This document shows, piece by piece, positions 1 through 12,451 of a DNA stretch of 64,000 bases. Position 1 is the stretch's first letter. Every line of letters starts with the position of its first letter. Where the stretch lies: NCBI GenBank assembly GCA_004352715.1, contig SCFE01000074.1, positions 535,787 through 599,786 of the forward strand, written 5' to 3'. Under the pieces are notes generated by a model that saw only the letters and a program-made list of their open reading frames with translations, did not search any database and was not told the origin of the DNA. Both the position numbers and the translations under genes were made by a program. Origin of the DNA: Hofstenia miamia. Lineage: Eukaryota > Xenacoelomorpha > Acoela.

Positions 1-20
1 ATATATATATATATATATAT

Positions 21-164
21 AGGAATCCGACGTAATGTTTGCTTAGAACACTTTGATACACTCCCATTCGAGCAGCAACTTACCGTTGAGATTGACATAG
101 TCCTTCTTCACTCAATACCTCCGATCTGCTCGCGATTTTCAGTTGAGATTCCTTTTTGACGCAT
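21..164 (-). pseudogene. Tc1-like transposase N-terminal (HTH) fragment
   Basis: Read on the minus strand from an ATG at 164, the translation gives a short stretch like the first helix-turn-helix of Tc1-type transposases: ...ENREQIGG, then after a frame change SEEGLCQSQR and AARMGVYQSVLSK. No catalytic domain follows, and a TA repeat (1-20) borders it. It is a decayed fragment of perhaps 45 residues. The identification rests only on the EEG...AARMGV...S pattern, so it is tentative. Confidence 0.35.
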
Positions 165-362
165 CTTCCTCAACAATCGAAGAAATAAAGAATAGTGACT
201 AATCCTGGTTTAGAATGAGACAGTGAAATTAAATGATGTCAGTGATATTTCTAGCCATGATCATCACGTGGTTCGAGGCGTGCTCACTGAATGATCACAT
301 CACATTGAATTCAAACTTTAGACGTGTGTCTTAAATTAACCGATTCCAAACTTTTGGCGGCC

Positions 363-363
363 G

Positions 364-403
<40 letters not shown>

Positions 404-415
404 ATATATATATAT
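363..415. repeat. (TA)n microsatellite
   Basis: An almost pure run of TA dinucleotides with two short interruptions. Similar tracts lie at 1-20, 1183-1209, 61750-61760, 62505-62516 and on both sides of the last gap. The ORF that crosses it translates as IYIYIY and is not a gene. Confidence 0.9.
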
Positions 416-734
416 GCATACACACAAAAATAATGAATCTTGCATTGAGTGTAAAATAATAATATGCATATATTCTGTAAATCGTTTTAAAAGAAAGCGT
501 AATGTTTTTCTTAAAAAATCACAATTATTATAATTTTTTGAAATTTATGTTCATAACCTCCAAACGAAATCACAGAAATGCATGAATAACTGCATTCATC
601 ACAATTGCTAATATAGACAATGACAAATCAATAAATGGGCACTTCATCATTGTTTGTGAAAATATATTGTATTTTAATCGATGTTAATATTTGACAAATT
701 TTTGATGATTGTAAATCTTTGTTTAGAATTTTGC

Positions 735-880
735 AGTTGCTGATAGCGAGTAACACTTCTAGATACCGAAGATACTGACACACCCATTCTAACAGTTATA
801 GCGCAATAATTGTACCCTTCCTCATACAAGATATGAATTTGAGCACGCTTTGTTGGTGAAATTTCACTACCATGGACCAT
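735..880 (-). pseudogene. Tc1-like transposase N-terminal fragment
   Basis: The minus-strand reading from 880 gives MVHGSEISPTKRAQI, then LYEEGY, then VRMGVSVSSVSRSVTRYQ. This is the order found in the first DNA-binding helix-turn-helix of Tc1 transposases (S-P-x-K-R-x-Q-I ... E-E-G-Y ... G-V-S-x-S-x-V-S-R). The similarity stops after about 50 residues and no DDE catalytic region follows, so this is a truncated, non-functional copy. It is unrelated at close range to the complete Tc1 element at 14738-16502. Confidence 0.6.
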
Positions 881-1098
881 ATTTCAAACTATAATGATAC
901 TGCTTTTTCAGTGAAAATGTATTTCGTGTAAATCTAAAGTTGTTTTAATTTGATTGGCTAAATGAATCTGTTGTTAATTCTAAGAAAAAATTGGGAATTC
1001 CAGGAATTTTACGAAGTTTTAAGGAAATATCATAAAACACGCTTTAGACAGGTTACTGTTTCAAACCTTTTAGCGAGCACTGTATATGCTGTAAGTAT

Positions 1099-1183
1099 AA
1101 TAGACGTACATAGCCTTTTTAACAATTACATTCTGTTGATAAATTTGATTCTAGGACATTAGTTGCATATTATAATGTACCGG

Positions 1184-1214
<31 letters not shown>

Positions 1215-1263
1215 AGAATCAAATTTATCAACAGAAAATAATTGTAAAAAATGTACATCTATT
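1099..1263. repeat. Inverted repeat with a TA-repeat loop
   Basis: The arm at about 1099-1159 and the arm at about 1209-1263 are reverse complements over roughly 55 bp with few mismatches, for example TTGATAAATTTGATTCTAGG in the left arm. A (TA)n run sits in the loop. The structure could fold as a long hairpin or cruciform and resembles a small foldback MITE. It lies in the helicase intron or flank about 150 bp beyond the exon at 1412-1611. Confidence 0.75.
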
Positions 1264-1411
1264 GAAGAGGAATATAAAAGATTTCAACACATCATTTTAT
1301 AATTATAATATAAAGCAATAGTTTTGAGCTTTATTTTAGATCATGTGCAATTTACAAAGCTTGCTTTCGATACTTGAAAATGTGTGTTTGGATTATAAAA
1401 ATGAGAAATAC

Positions 1412-1611
1412 CTGGATGTGGTGAAATTCTCTTAGGAGAATGTATCTTGTATTCATGGTAAATATTATCAGTTAAAAAATCCAGAATAGGCTGACTGCTT
1501 CTGTAATTGTTGGTTAAAGTGACTACAGAATCGCTAACCATCCTCTGTTTCTCATAAAGAATATACAAGCGTTTCAAAGTGGGCACATTAAATCCATGTG
1601 CACGCGCATAC
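1412..1611 (-). CDS. HELZ: HELZ-like RNA helicase, exon with motif IV (partial)
   Basis: This 200-bp internal exon has an acceptor TTGTCTTTTAG just upstream of 1611 and a donor CAG|GTATTT after 1412. The reading frame gives YARAHGFNVPTLKRLY, then VVTLTNNYRSSQPILDF. This fits the stretch after motif III and the NYRS motif IV of UPF1/MOV10/HELZ-type SF1 helicases. HELZ proteins have a very similar ARxxxxxxVxxLxRLY stretch followed by an ENYRS motif. It starts with one base that completes the lysine codon left open by the exon at 14087-14320, giving FSK-YARAHGF. It ends in phase 1, so at least one more exon lies beyond the window's left edge. Family membership is confident; the HELZ name is inferred from the combined exons. 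Confidence 0.82.
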
Positions 1612-2397
1612 CTAAAAGACAATTAAAATATGTTTCAACATAAAGTTTTAAAAATATACAGCAACACTTGAGTTTCCTCAATTTTATTTATCTTACCATG
1701 TTAAACAGCATAGTATAATTAAAAGATAAAAGATGTTATCATAAAATAATTCTACCAGTGTTGGACTGTTAGGTGTGATATGAATCTATATTATCATGTT
1801 ATATTTCTTAGTAAATAATATTGTGATAGAAGGCATTATTTTCACTGGCCTTTTGCAGTACACATATACATATACATACTCGTATAACAGTATTCTAATA
1901 TAGAAATGTACTAAATACAAAAGCAAAGCATTCGATAAAGCTTCCTGATCGTGCGACACGAAACATTTAAACGTACAACTAGTGAGTTTTTACTCTTATG
2001 TTCACTAAAAAATAAAGCTTAAAATGGTATTATGCTTCGGAAAACTAATTGGAGGGCGACAGCTTAACTAGTTAACTATCATGATCTCATAATCGGGTGC
2101 CTGCAATAAATTGCATATTTATATAATTGATACACGCCCGATGTTTACAATATTATTGGAATTTGTAGAGCAGTTGGTGATATTTCGTCTCATATTACTA
2201 AAAGTTGTGCTGTTGCATTCTTTGAGGGATAAAAACAACAATTATTTATTTCACTTCAGGCTGGTGGAGCAAGGACCAGAAGCCCATCCTCAAATTAATA
2301 TTTTGAACTGTCTTTTATGTTTAAAATTAAAAACTTAATATAAGATATAGAGAACAACTGTTTTTCTTCAATAATAAATAGAGGACATCATAATATG
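1612..2397. other. Intronic sequence without a recognised gene
   Basis: AT-rich intronic sequence directly upstream of the helicase exon in transcript direction. I see no coding pattern, RNA gene or clear transposon end. The ORF at 2111-2338 has no family resemblance. Confidence 0.6.
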
Positions 2398-2716
2398 TAT
2401 AGGTGGCTCGTGCCTGTAAGCAAGGCAAACAGTGCTTGCCAAATAATTTTTTTATAAATCAATATCACTCTTAATTCTATGAATTTATATCTATACAAAT
2501 GCACAAATCGTAAATTGTTAATTTGCTTTAAAACAAGATTCAAGAATCAAGTAAGGTACTTCTGCGTTATCTCCCCACTCAATAATTGGAAAAATATGCT
2601 AGTTCATCAATATAATAATTATAGACCTAACCCGAACCCCTTACCCATCATTAACACTAACCCAAACAATAACCCTAACCTAAGCCAATCCGCACCTTAG
2701 TCCTAACCCTAAAGGG

Positions 2717-2825
2717 GGTGATACACGGTCAAACTTGTGTGTCAAACTTAATTGCTCTGTAAACACCTAACCGCAAGTTGGAAAGCCAGTGAGGTGATAC
2801 ACGATCCAACTTGTGTGTCAAACTT
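2717..2825. repeat. Short direct repeat GTGATACACG...CAAACTT
   Basis: The motif GTGATACACGxTCxAACTTG followed by TGTGTCAAACTT occurs at about 2717-2748 and again at about 2793-2825. The spacing is 76 bp and there are only two differences. It lies within the part of the hAT-like element that is missing from its second copy. Confidence 0.7.
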
Positions 2826-3910
2826 GCAGATATAACGCGATTTGAACTAGAATCTAATTCAATACATTCGGTAAAAATCGATCTTCAATGCAATTATATT
2901 CTCCTATGCACAACAAACGGAGAAAGCTATCGAATTTCAAAAAAGGATTTTATCAACAGCAAATTCAAATCCAATCGACAACAAATGCTATAGAATTTAT
3001 AAGCAATATAACTGAAATTTACATTAATATCTTGCACTCTTCGAACTTAATTATTTTTTTTCGATTTCAATGAGCAGATTTTATTAGATATTTTTAATTT
3101 TAATCTTGGTCTAGTAATCCGAAAATTTAAACACAACTTTCATTTCGATATCTGAGTTATACCATAGGTATAAATACGCATGTATCTGTACGTACATTAC
3201 TACGATAGCTATATACATAATTATTTCAGAATGAATATTTATTGATTTAATACTTCTAAATATGGCAATGCATAGTTGTACAGTCATGGTAAAAGATAAT
3301 CGGCCACTTAGAAAAATATTAATTGGAAGTACTAGTAATACAATTTGACAACGTTTAGCTGGCCTGAATGAGGTTACAGTTTTATTAAATTTTCTATTAC
3401 AAAAAAATCAGAAACACACACAAGTCAGTTCTAATTTTTATAAGGATTGTGAATTTACATAATCAGAAGAGATACTTTGAACCATGATAATCTTATATCA
3501 AAACAGCAAATTTTTGCACCTAATGTTTTTTCACCACAGGTCGCACATTTTGTGACATTTAGTGCCCTACCATTATTTAAATCAATACTTGGCAAATAGA
3601 ATTCCTTTTGTTTGTTATACAATCCGTAAAAAATTTGTGATGTTCATATTTAAACTTATTTCATTTATTTCCTATATTAGTGCTATAGTTAGTTGAAACA
3701 TTTATAAATGTATTATGAGAATGGATTTTAAACAATTCTAGTGACATATTGAATCTAGAAATAACTATTGATTCCGCTTCACGCATGCGCATGTTCCTCT
3801 TATTAAATGATGCGCTTTTGACAAACAAAGGAACTATTTATAAAGCTCTATAAATGCAACCATGTTCTCTGTCAACATTTGTATAATGCATCGTGAGTTT
3901 TACCGCTGAA

Positions 3911-4024
3911 TCCGAGATAAACAACTTGCTATTTATCTCGGAGTCCGTGGTTTTAGGCCACGGTTAGACTAGTGATTGGTTCAAAAGTGATCTGTCACAT
4001 TTTGATTGAATCGCACGTCTAACC
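3911..4024. repeat. Two adjacent hairpins
   Basis: Positions 3911-3942 form arms TCCGAGATAAA and TTTATCTCGGA with a 10-bp loop. Positions 3962-4024 form a longer imperfect hairpin whose arms start GGTTAGAC and end GTCTAACC, with GATTGGTTCAAAA pairing to TTTTGATTGAATC. They are probably remnants of a small foldback or MITE insertion. No coding sequence is involved. Confidence 0.6.
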
Positions 4025-6087
4025 ACCCGAGATAATTAGCGATCACAAGGAAATCGCCTCATGATCATGATATATTCTTATTCAAAACATTAACGCAAAA
4101 GTCAACACGATATTTATTATTAAAATATCAGTCAAACATTTCTCTATTCAAGCAGTACCGGAAAGAGAAATATGGTTTTTTTCACTTTTTTCCTCACCGA
4201 TTCCATGCACAATATTCTTAAAAAACGGCCGCCACTTGTTTTTTCTTAAGACATTAGAAATTTTATAGGGATTTTTAATGAAAGATGAATTTTTCTATTT
4301 AATGTGCAACCAATTCATTTAAAAATTAAATATAACGTGAATAAATTAAGAGTGATAAATTGATATCATATGCACTCAAATAGAGGCAAGAATTACATCC
4401 CTATGAAAATATGATATTATAGAATAATTAAATTTTAAGTTCTTTGAGAAATTAAATGTGATTTCTACTTTAAGTTTCTCGATTTTGAAACGGTTGTAAT
4501 TTATCTATCATCGACAAGCCATGAACTGTAACTCAACAAAATTCTTATTTGATATTTTGAAATTTACCATTTATCGACTGTTTACCGGAAATTTGTAAAT
4601 ATTCGATTTAATAAAAACTATTGGATTTTGAGCAGCAGTTGCAAAACGACAATTTTCTGTTTGAAAAAATTTAAATGAATTCAAAAGTAACCGACTAGAC
4701 AAGAAAAATCTACAGAAATTATGAGCAATTGTTCTTCAAAATGATTCATTAAATGAACTGCGGGACTAATCTTATTTTATAATTATAATATTACAGATAT
4801 CTTCTGAAAAATATCGCCTCGGGGATTTCATATATAAATAACTTTCTCATGGTTTATTATTTATACAAATTTAGTTACTTAAGAACATTTGCATGCACGA
4901 GCCGCCACTGATTATAGTACATGTGCTACTAGCTATTTTACATTATCCCCGAATGCTACTAAGCTCTAACCATTGCCTTTCTGCTAGTTCAGCCAAGTGA
5001 GTAAAAAAATCGTTTTTTGTTAATATGGCAATTAACGGATTAAAAAAGTGTCCAAACTTGAACTAAGTTGAACCGATTATTGAATAGTCGAAACCGCTAT
5101 ACAAATATCCGAATATACATTCTATTTGAATATATTCGAATGTTAGATTATTCGGAGCAACACTAATTCCTACATCGCTGATCACATTGAGACCGAATTA
5201 ATGTTATGCGAAATGGAAACGCTAAAATCTAGTATACATTAAAATGAGAAATGTAAATCAAAGTTTAGTCAGTAAATCATTAATTGTCTATCTAAAATAA
5301 TTCCTACATAACTATAGTTTACCGATTATTTTGGAACTTTTGCATACGTAAATTTATAACAGTTACGAGTGGCAACATTGAAACTTAAGACAGGTGCATA
5401 CGATATGTCAAAATAATTAAAATAACAAGTCCTTTTATTTGCCTTATTTAACCCCAACCCTAACCTTTTTTATGTACGTTGATTTCACAAGGAGGGAAGG
5501 TAAAATACCCCAGGTTTATTTTTGATAGTTATGCTATTGTCATTGAAGTTAGGCTAAAAGGTACTATGGGATAAAAATTTTGAAAAAATTCCAAAAAAAC
5601 ATTTTTATATAGACATTTTTGCTGACATCCGCATTTTTTGGAAAAATTTCTTAAAAATGCTGAGATGTTTTATGCAAAAAGGTTATTTTTGGGCAAATTT
5701 TAATTTTTTTATAATCAAAACACTAATAATAAGGATTAGTAATAACTTAAAGCATATTAATTTGTTGTTATTAATGCTGATGTCAGAACTTTTTGTAGCC
5801 AGGGCAGTTTTTATATTTCTATATTAAAATAAATGTCAATCACCGTTGACAAAATAGTTATAATTCCTTGGCAAAAAATGCATTTGCTCTAAAAGTTTCC
5901 CAGAATGTGTAATATAAATTTAATGCAGTGAAAACTTTAGCCAAACTTTGAAATTTGATCTAAAAAAGATATTAATAAAAATTCAAATGGGGGAGTAAAA
6001 TTCCACCCCTTGTGAAGAATAAGGTTAAAAGAATTGATCTTTCTTTTTTCAATATGTCATAAAGCACAAATATTATCTTGTGGCAAC

Positions 6088-6375
6088 CAGTGCTGGAACC
6101 ATGCGTTGCGGTGTCAATTTTTACAGAAATATAAATTATATTTGTAATTTTAATTTTCTAAATCTATTAATTAACATCATCGAAAATTGTGTTTCTTGAA
6201 CAATTTGTTAAACTATTGAAACAATTTGCCTCCAAAATCATGTTTTTTATACAGGTTTCATCTAGGATGCCTTTTAATTCAACGAAAAAATATAGATGTT
6301 CGTACCATGCCGGGCTTGTGCTTGAACAATTTTTTAAATTTCGTGCCGAAAAATCAAGGCACGGTTCCAACACCG
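6088..6375. mobile_element. hAT MITE with 8-bp target-site duplication
   Basis: The left terminus CAGTGCTGGAACCATGC pairs with the right terminus, whose reverse complement is CGGTGTTGGAACCGTGC. The flanks are GTGGCAAC (6080-6087) and GTGGCTAC (6376-6383), an 8-bp duplication with one mismatch, as expected for hAT transposition. The 288-bp interior has no transposase. Two small ORFs that cross it are chance frames. Confidence 0.75.
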
Positions 6376-9300
6376 GTGGCTACAGTGTAAGTAAAGTCAT
6401 GGAATTGAATTTAGTAACACTGAATTTAACATCCTTAATCGAAGACAGATCCTATATGTAGGATATGATAAACCACGATTATGAAATCAAATTGAAAAGA
6501 AATTGCGCATTAAACAAATGAGATAACTCATTACCAGATCCCAGATAATAGTTCTCGCACCGTTAGCGACTTTTTAGAGCAATTTACGATTTTAGCATTT
6601 ATTTTGTGATTATAACAGCCAATTTATTATGCGAATAATATAGAAATTTTTCGTTAAATGTTGCTTGTTTTGGAATCAGTTAACACTGCAATTATTACTG
6701 ACCAGGAAATTTTACAACGCCACGCGAAAAATATAAGGTTACCTGTTTGAATGCTAGTTATAATAATCTTACAGGGCGTTGGATCAATTATATGGAAACT
6801 TATCATTTCAAAGATCTTTCTGTTGCCGAAAAACCTCAAACATGCACCTGATAAGGAGGAATTGACTGACTGACATGCTTCGCAAAAATTGGGGAGTAGA
6901 AGAACGAATAATGAAACTGGAAACAATTATCTCATGGCACACTGGTTACTTCTGATTATCGAACTTTAAGTGGGCTCCAAGTACGGTGGGAGGATGCGAT
7001 GTGGCGCGCAGTGTCTCCACGTACACCAATTTATTCATAACCAACCAAACATCACTAGCAGAGCACAAAATCGGTAAGCTAATTTTTTGTCACTGGCTGA
7101 CTTTGTAAATTTACATCTTTCTTTACATCAAACTATATTTTGTAATCAATAAGAGCATTTTTATTGAATTTTAGCAATTTCTGCTGATTAACTAGAAAAT
7201 GAAACTTTTGGGACATAGGTTAAGCTTAGCGATTCGGTATTTCGATTATGCAATATTTGCATAAATTATGCTAATGATAATTCAAAATTGCCGCAAAGCA
7301 AAAATTGACAAGCTATACAATTATCGTACTACTTCCGTAAACTTCAATGAAATTTACTCAAACCTTCACAGATGAAAATTTGAAAAGTATTTTATAAATT
7401 CTAGCTTTTATTTTTTTAATCCATATTGATTTAGTAAAAATATGAATCATTTTAAACAATCAAACCTATGAAATTAGGCAAAATAATATTTTCTAGAATT
7501 TTCAGAAAAATTGTAAAAAACAGAAAAGTAAACATAACGAGGAGAATCTATTGAGCCGTTAGGCCAAATTTCAGGAAAATAAAAAAAAGAAATGACAAAG
7601 TCTTATCAAATTGAAGTTAGAGACAAAGGTTTTTTACACAATCGAGAAAAACAAATTCTAAAGATTTAATGTAGAAGCCTCTGAATTTTTGATGTTATAT
7701 AATATAGTTGCTTAGGTTAAGATGAATTGGTCAAGTTGAAAACGTGAAAACTTGAACAAGTCTTTACTCAGGAGATGTGCTTGATATCATTGTCTGTCTT
7801 AATAAGGGCTTTGATAAGGGATTTTCGCGGGACATGATGTTTAGAAGGCATTTAATATATGTTAAGGCATAGGTGCAAATATTGGAACTGATTTAGATTC
7901 TGCAGTCTTTACACCCTTAAAATCACATAAACACAAAATTGGATAAAAATAGTAAATCATGGCGATTCCTTTCCTCTATCTACCTTAAAAACAGTTATAT
8001 TGCTAAGATTTAGATCCTTAGTTAGACTATAAAATATCGACACTGGCTTTGTTTAGAAATCATTGACTTAGTTCAAATTGTATGTGTTTACTGTTCTTGT
8101 AATTAAATGTAGGTGTATTCGATTAATTAAATCAAGTTTCATATATTGCCTCAATCACCTGTGTTTTTGATGCAACAGAAATTTAAATTGAAAAGCCCAC
8201 AAATAAACGTTTGCTAAAACCAACTTGGAGCAACTATAAATAATTGTATTAGTCAGTGAAGGCTTTGGCTGAAGAAATTATAATGGTCAAATGATCCTAA
8301 AATGTAATAATTTTGACGAATGAATCAATCTTCTCTCAAGTGAAATCTGGTAGCCTCGATAGATCAGTTAGTTTATTAAATAGTTTACCATTTTCTTTCT
8401 TGAAAAAATTAATATTAAATAGGGATAAATCCAGTACAGTATTAGAGGGTTAAGACAATAAACTGAAATGATAGCAGTATGTTCCTTTAAGGAATTTAAT
8501 TGAGTGATAAAATTTAGATACTTTGCTGCGATATTGAAATACTCGTTATTAATTAATTTTACACGGAAATTTTAAATAAATACATAAAACCTACCTTATT
8601 TTTCACGCTCTTCAAAATTGGATTATTTTCCAAAATGAATTACCCGTGATACGTACGATACGGAAGTTTTGTTTTTCATTATGCAAATTATATCAATGTT
8701 GTGAATACAATAAAAAAGCTATTGATGAAAGATTTAAGTCAAATTACTCAAGAGGCCTTATTGTGTGTCATATTTTAGTTGTTTCTTAAAGCTGTTGCCT
8801 TATGTGCATCCGCCTTTAGCCCCACAACTGCAATGCGCAATTATAGAGAATTCCATTTAACGTAAACCCAATAATTTCTCGAGCATACTTACAATTTACA
8901 AACTGTTCTTTAATTTTCTTTAAAATATGCGTAAAGCTACAATGTCAATTCGAAACAAATCTATTGAGAATAAATTCAGACAAAAACCACAAACAAAAGT
9001 CAACATAAAAATTTAATTCGGGATCTATTTTTAGTGATTAAATGCGCAACTTGGGTCAAAATGCCACAATTTCACATTTAATACAGTTTATTAACACTTT
9101 AATGCCTGAAGGTCATTTGAAAAATCATTAAATAAAAATCACGTCTTAAGCTTTATGTAATTATATTACAGATTGATGTTTGGTATAAAATGATTAATCT
9201 TGATAACATACATACTTTAATTTTTCGTGTGATGGCCTCACAAAGTTTAAGAGAAGAGGTAGTGTTGAATAACGCTTCAAATCGAAAGTAACTATATTCC

Positions 9301-10101
9301 AATACTGTTTTTGTACATTTATTTTTACTTTACATTTTATTTTTAAAAATAGAATAGATAATACAGTTGATTATTATAAATTCATTGGTAAACACGAATT
9401 TTCTGGCAGAAGTTTTAACAACTTTCTTTGTACAATTTCCGAATCTGAAGCTCATTTTTGCTCATCACATCAGGTTTTCGAGATATTTGAATATTTAAGT
9501 TTTAAAGTAAGCCTCTTTATGGATAATCAATGAATTTCCTTAATAATTCAAATAGTTAATTCATGATATAAATTCAAAACATATTCAAGCTAGTAATTTT
9601 ATTTCTTAGTAAAACGGTTGGTTGATCAGTTTGAATTCAATATACAAGATTCAGAACACGTATTATGTACAACTTTCTGACACAATTGAAGATTGTGGCT
9701 CAAAAAACTTAATATGTTATCGTAAATGTTCGGTAGTTATAAAAATAAAGAATTTTTAACTATCAGCACGTCTTGGACTAAATTTATACTCATACGGGAG
9801 CTGATATTAGTTGCCCTTTGTAAACCTAAATTAAAATCGAGAAAAAGTTCCTGTAGGTCTTATAAATCGATTTATTCCAAAAAAGTTATTTAGGCCCTCA
9901 AAATTAAAATGTCTTAAAAATGAAGAGCACTACAGTGTACTCTGATTAATTGGAGAATCCTACCCAAAATAAGACTAGTTTATTAATCACTTTTTAGTAA
10001 AATATCTATTATGTAGTAGACTGAAAACAAAGCTAATAATACAGCATAGATTCTAAAATGCAAATAAGAAATAGTGTAATTTCTAAGCATTTCATTAAAA
10101 T
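6376..10101. other. Long AT-rich intronic stretch, nothing recognised
   Basis: About 3.7 kb of AT-rich sequence with no transposase, reverse transcriptase, RNA gene or host exon that I can recognise. By position it lies in the large intron between the helicase exons with motifs III and IV. The stretch 4911-6087 is equally featureless. It may hold old, unrecognisable repeats. Confidence 0.5.
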
Positions 10102-10520
10102 CTATAAAATTGTTTTCCTCTTTGAGCGTCGTTGGTGTGTAGTTTCTGGCAAGTCTCTTAGACACCAACAATAGTCTGCTAACATATGCGAGTCCCATTG
10201 GCCGTGCTATCTCTTTTCCATCACCTTGGCATCCTGGTAAAATCATTCACCTTATTCTTCACTTACATGTCTTAAACTTCCTGGAAAAATCAGACAGGTG
10301 ACTATGCAGGTAGTGCATCTTTATTCACATTCTGCAGCCCAATCACTGAAAAGACAAAAGCAGCTCTCTACCAATTCTTGGTAGCTATTATTCCACCTAT
10401 TTCCTAGAAAATTTCGCACTACATCTGAGAAAGACCTTGATTTCTGCCACCGTCATTGTTGAAAGAAAGTTTGTATCATTCAGAAGTGTACGTATTTGAG
10501 GTCCATCGAAAATACCAGCA
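10102..10520 (-). pseudogene. Fragment of an unnamed repeated protein family (GERFHQD type)
   Basis: Minus-strand translation with frame changes gives IFDGPQIRTLLNDTNF, KFLGNRWNNSYQELVES, then after a frameshift SDFPGSLRHVSEEQGE (stop at the Q), FYQDAKVMEKR and WDSHMLADYCWCL. The same motif order (FLGN..., HSHL...FP, GERxHQDIKxMExR, DYxWxL) appears in the second copy at 20951-22168. I recognise this pattern from uncharacterised multi-copy proteins of arthropods and some other invertebrates, but I know of no assigned function. Internal stops make this copy non-functional. Confidence 0.55.
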
Positions 10521-10752
10521 CTTTTCTTCTCTACTCAAACCAGAAACTGTGAACAAATGTAGTTGAAACACTTTCCATCATGAATAAGAGCTTTGACCAA
10601 TTGTTTTATTAGTTCAAGCCATACCATGTCTTATTAGCTCAAGCCATACCATGACTAAGCTATTTTCTCAATTCCGAACTATTACGGACCGTACCGTTGT
10701 GATCGCGATCCCAAAATCGGTGGGGTTGTTTGTATGTAGTTGAAAAAATCTT

Positions 10753-12451
10753 GTGGACATTAAATTACTTGACTTTGAGACTTTCATGCCGTCTGATCTA
10801 CTGGCTGTGCAGGAAATTGTCATTCATATCCCTCCAGTACTCAACAAAGCAACAAATGATTCAATTGTCAACTCTTTAGTTGAACAAATCGACTGTTTTT
10901 TTCGCAATCTTAACTTTGACTCAAACCTAGTTATCTGCGAAGATTTTAATAATAGCTTTATTAGCTCAGCGCTGTCTGATCTTGAGGATTCTTTAAATCT
11001 TTTTTGCAAAATCACAGTTCCCACACATTCACTAACAGTTTTGGATTTATTTCTCATGGATCATATTTTTTGTTCATATAAATTACCAGACTTACTGCCG
11101 TCTCTTGGAAATTCTGCTCATCGTCAAGTTTTAATGAAGCCTGTTATTAATCATTGTTCTGAGGTCTCTTGGTGTAATGTTATGGACCTCAGGGATAGTA
11201 ATATTAATTTGTTTTTAAGTGAACTCGATTCTATTGACTTCTCTTACTTATACACTACTTCTGACATAAACGACAAGCTGAATTATTTCTACAAGGCAAT
11301 CTTCTTTGCTATGCGTGTCATTCCTTACTCTTCCATTAAGCATGATAATAATAATCCAAAATGGTTATCAAGGGTAATCAGTGAACTCGAACATAAACGT
11401 CTTCGTCATTCAAGGACGGATATTGTGATTTACAAACACCTTTGTAAGAAGATCTCGGCTGAAGTGAATAAATCTAAGAAGTTATTCTATAAGCGAGCAT
11501 GTAAGGATAGAGATCCTTGCGTATCCACAACTTTCATCAAAACAAAAAGTTGTCTAATAAGCTTGATCTGTTACTTTCCAAAGACCAGGAATATTTAAAC
11601 AACTTAGCTAATTCGTTCGCAAGTAATATGAATAATTTTAGTGCGCCTGATCTTAGTGAGATAGTAGATGATAATAAATGGCTACCACTAGTTACGCCTT
11701 TGGAAATATTTAATTTATTGAATCACGTGAAAGTATCCAAGACTATTGGTCCAGATGGTATTCCTTCGATATTGGGTGCTTTATTGATTTGCGACCCAAT
11801 CTGTAATATTTTTAACACATGTATTGAAATTAGAATCTTCCCAAAGCGTTTTCTTTTATTACTCCTATTCCTAAAAATTCCGACATGAATGATTTCTCAT
11901 TTAGACCAATAGCCTCACTTCTACTACTCTCAAAAATTTTTGAGAAAGTTTTAAGCTCTAGTTTGGATCCTGATTTAATAAATAGTTTGGATGTCAACCA
12001 ATTTGCTTACATTAAAGGGCGGTCCACTACGACTGCGCTCATCAAGATCCTTGATGTCATAACTAAATACCGCAATGATAATCATTTTGAAGGAGTCTTA
12101 ATTTAGGCCATAGACTTCTCTAAAGCTTTCAACTCGTTACCGTTTGCAATCATTATTGACAAATTTACTAAACTCAACTTCCCAAGTGGTTTTATTATCT
12201 TGATGAACGACTACTTATCACTTAGGTTCTTTCGACTCAAACATCACAGTAAATGGAGTGTCAACAAATCTATCTGGTCAGGTGTTCCCCAGGGGTCAAT
12301 ACTCAGTCCACTCCTATTCAAAGTTTTCATTGCCGATCTCAGTACTAATCATCCGCTCAACCATATAATAAAATACGCAGATGATGTCACGTTTGTGATA
12401 CCTATTGAAAAATCAAGCACCGGCATTTCCTCGGAAATACCATCTATTCGG
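10753..12451 (+). pseudogene. LINE ORF2: endonuclease C-terminus and reverse transcriptase (decayed)
   Basis: The first frame (10753-11598) holds the end of an apurinic-type endonuclease: VICEDFNNSF where GDFN is usual, then TVLDLFLMD. It is followed by the linker typical of ORF2. After a frameshift the reverse transcriptase starts (KTIGPDGIPS, then RPIASLLLLSKIFEKV, NQFAYIKGRSTTTALI). A stop at 12104-12106 precedes AIDFSKAFNSLP, and the next frame gives SGVPQGSILSPLLF and KYADDVTFVIP with the catalytic YADD intact. At least two frameshifts and one stop make it a pseudogene. The sequence is cut by the gap at 12452. The 3' tail beyond the gap (13452-13640) may or may not belong to it. Confidence 0.85.

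Larger units (their letters stand above)
2398..4910. mobile_element. hAT-like non-autonomous DNA element, copy 1
   Basis: The left end carries GGTGGCTCGTGCCTG and the right end is the reverse complement of CAGTGGCGGCTCGTGCATG, an inverted-repeat end of hAT appearance. Long stretches (2398-2545 and about 4080-4885) match the copy at 48556-49680 by eye, for example GGATTTTGAGCAGC and ATTATGAGCAATT in both. No transposase is visible. The middle (about 2600-4050) is absent from the second copy and may be a later insertion. It holds degenerate CCCTAA-like runs, a duplicated motif (2717-2825) and two hairpins (3911-4024). The target-site duplication is not convincing. Confidence 0.65.

Noticed and set aside
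2640-2715. Possible telomeric repeat (CCCTAA-like runs)
   Set aside because: The units are irregular (CCCGAACCCC, CACTAACCC, CCCTAACC), only a few occur, and the site lies in the middle of a gene's intron. It is more likely a transposon-internal simple sequence.
6167-6461. Two overlapping small ORFs on opposite strands
   Set aside because: Both lie mostly within the hAT MITE at 6088-6375 and have no protein similarity.
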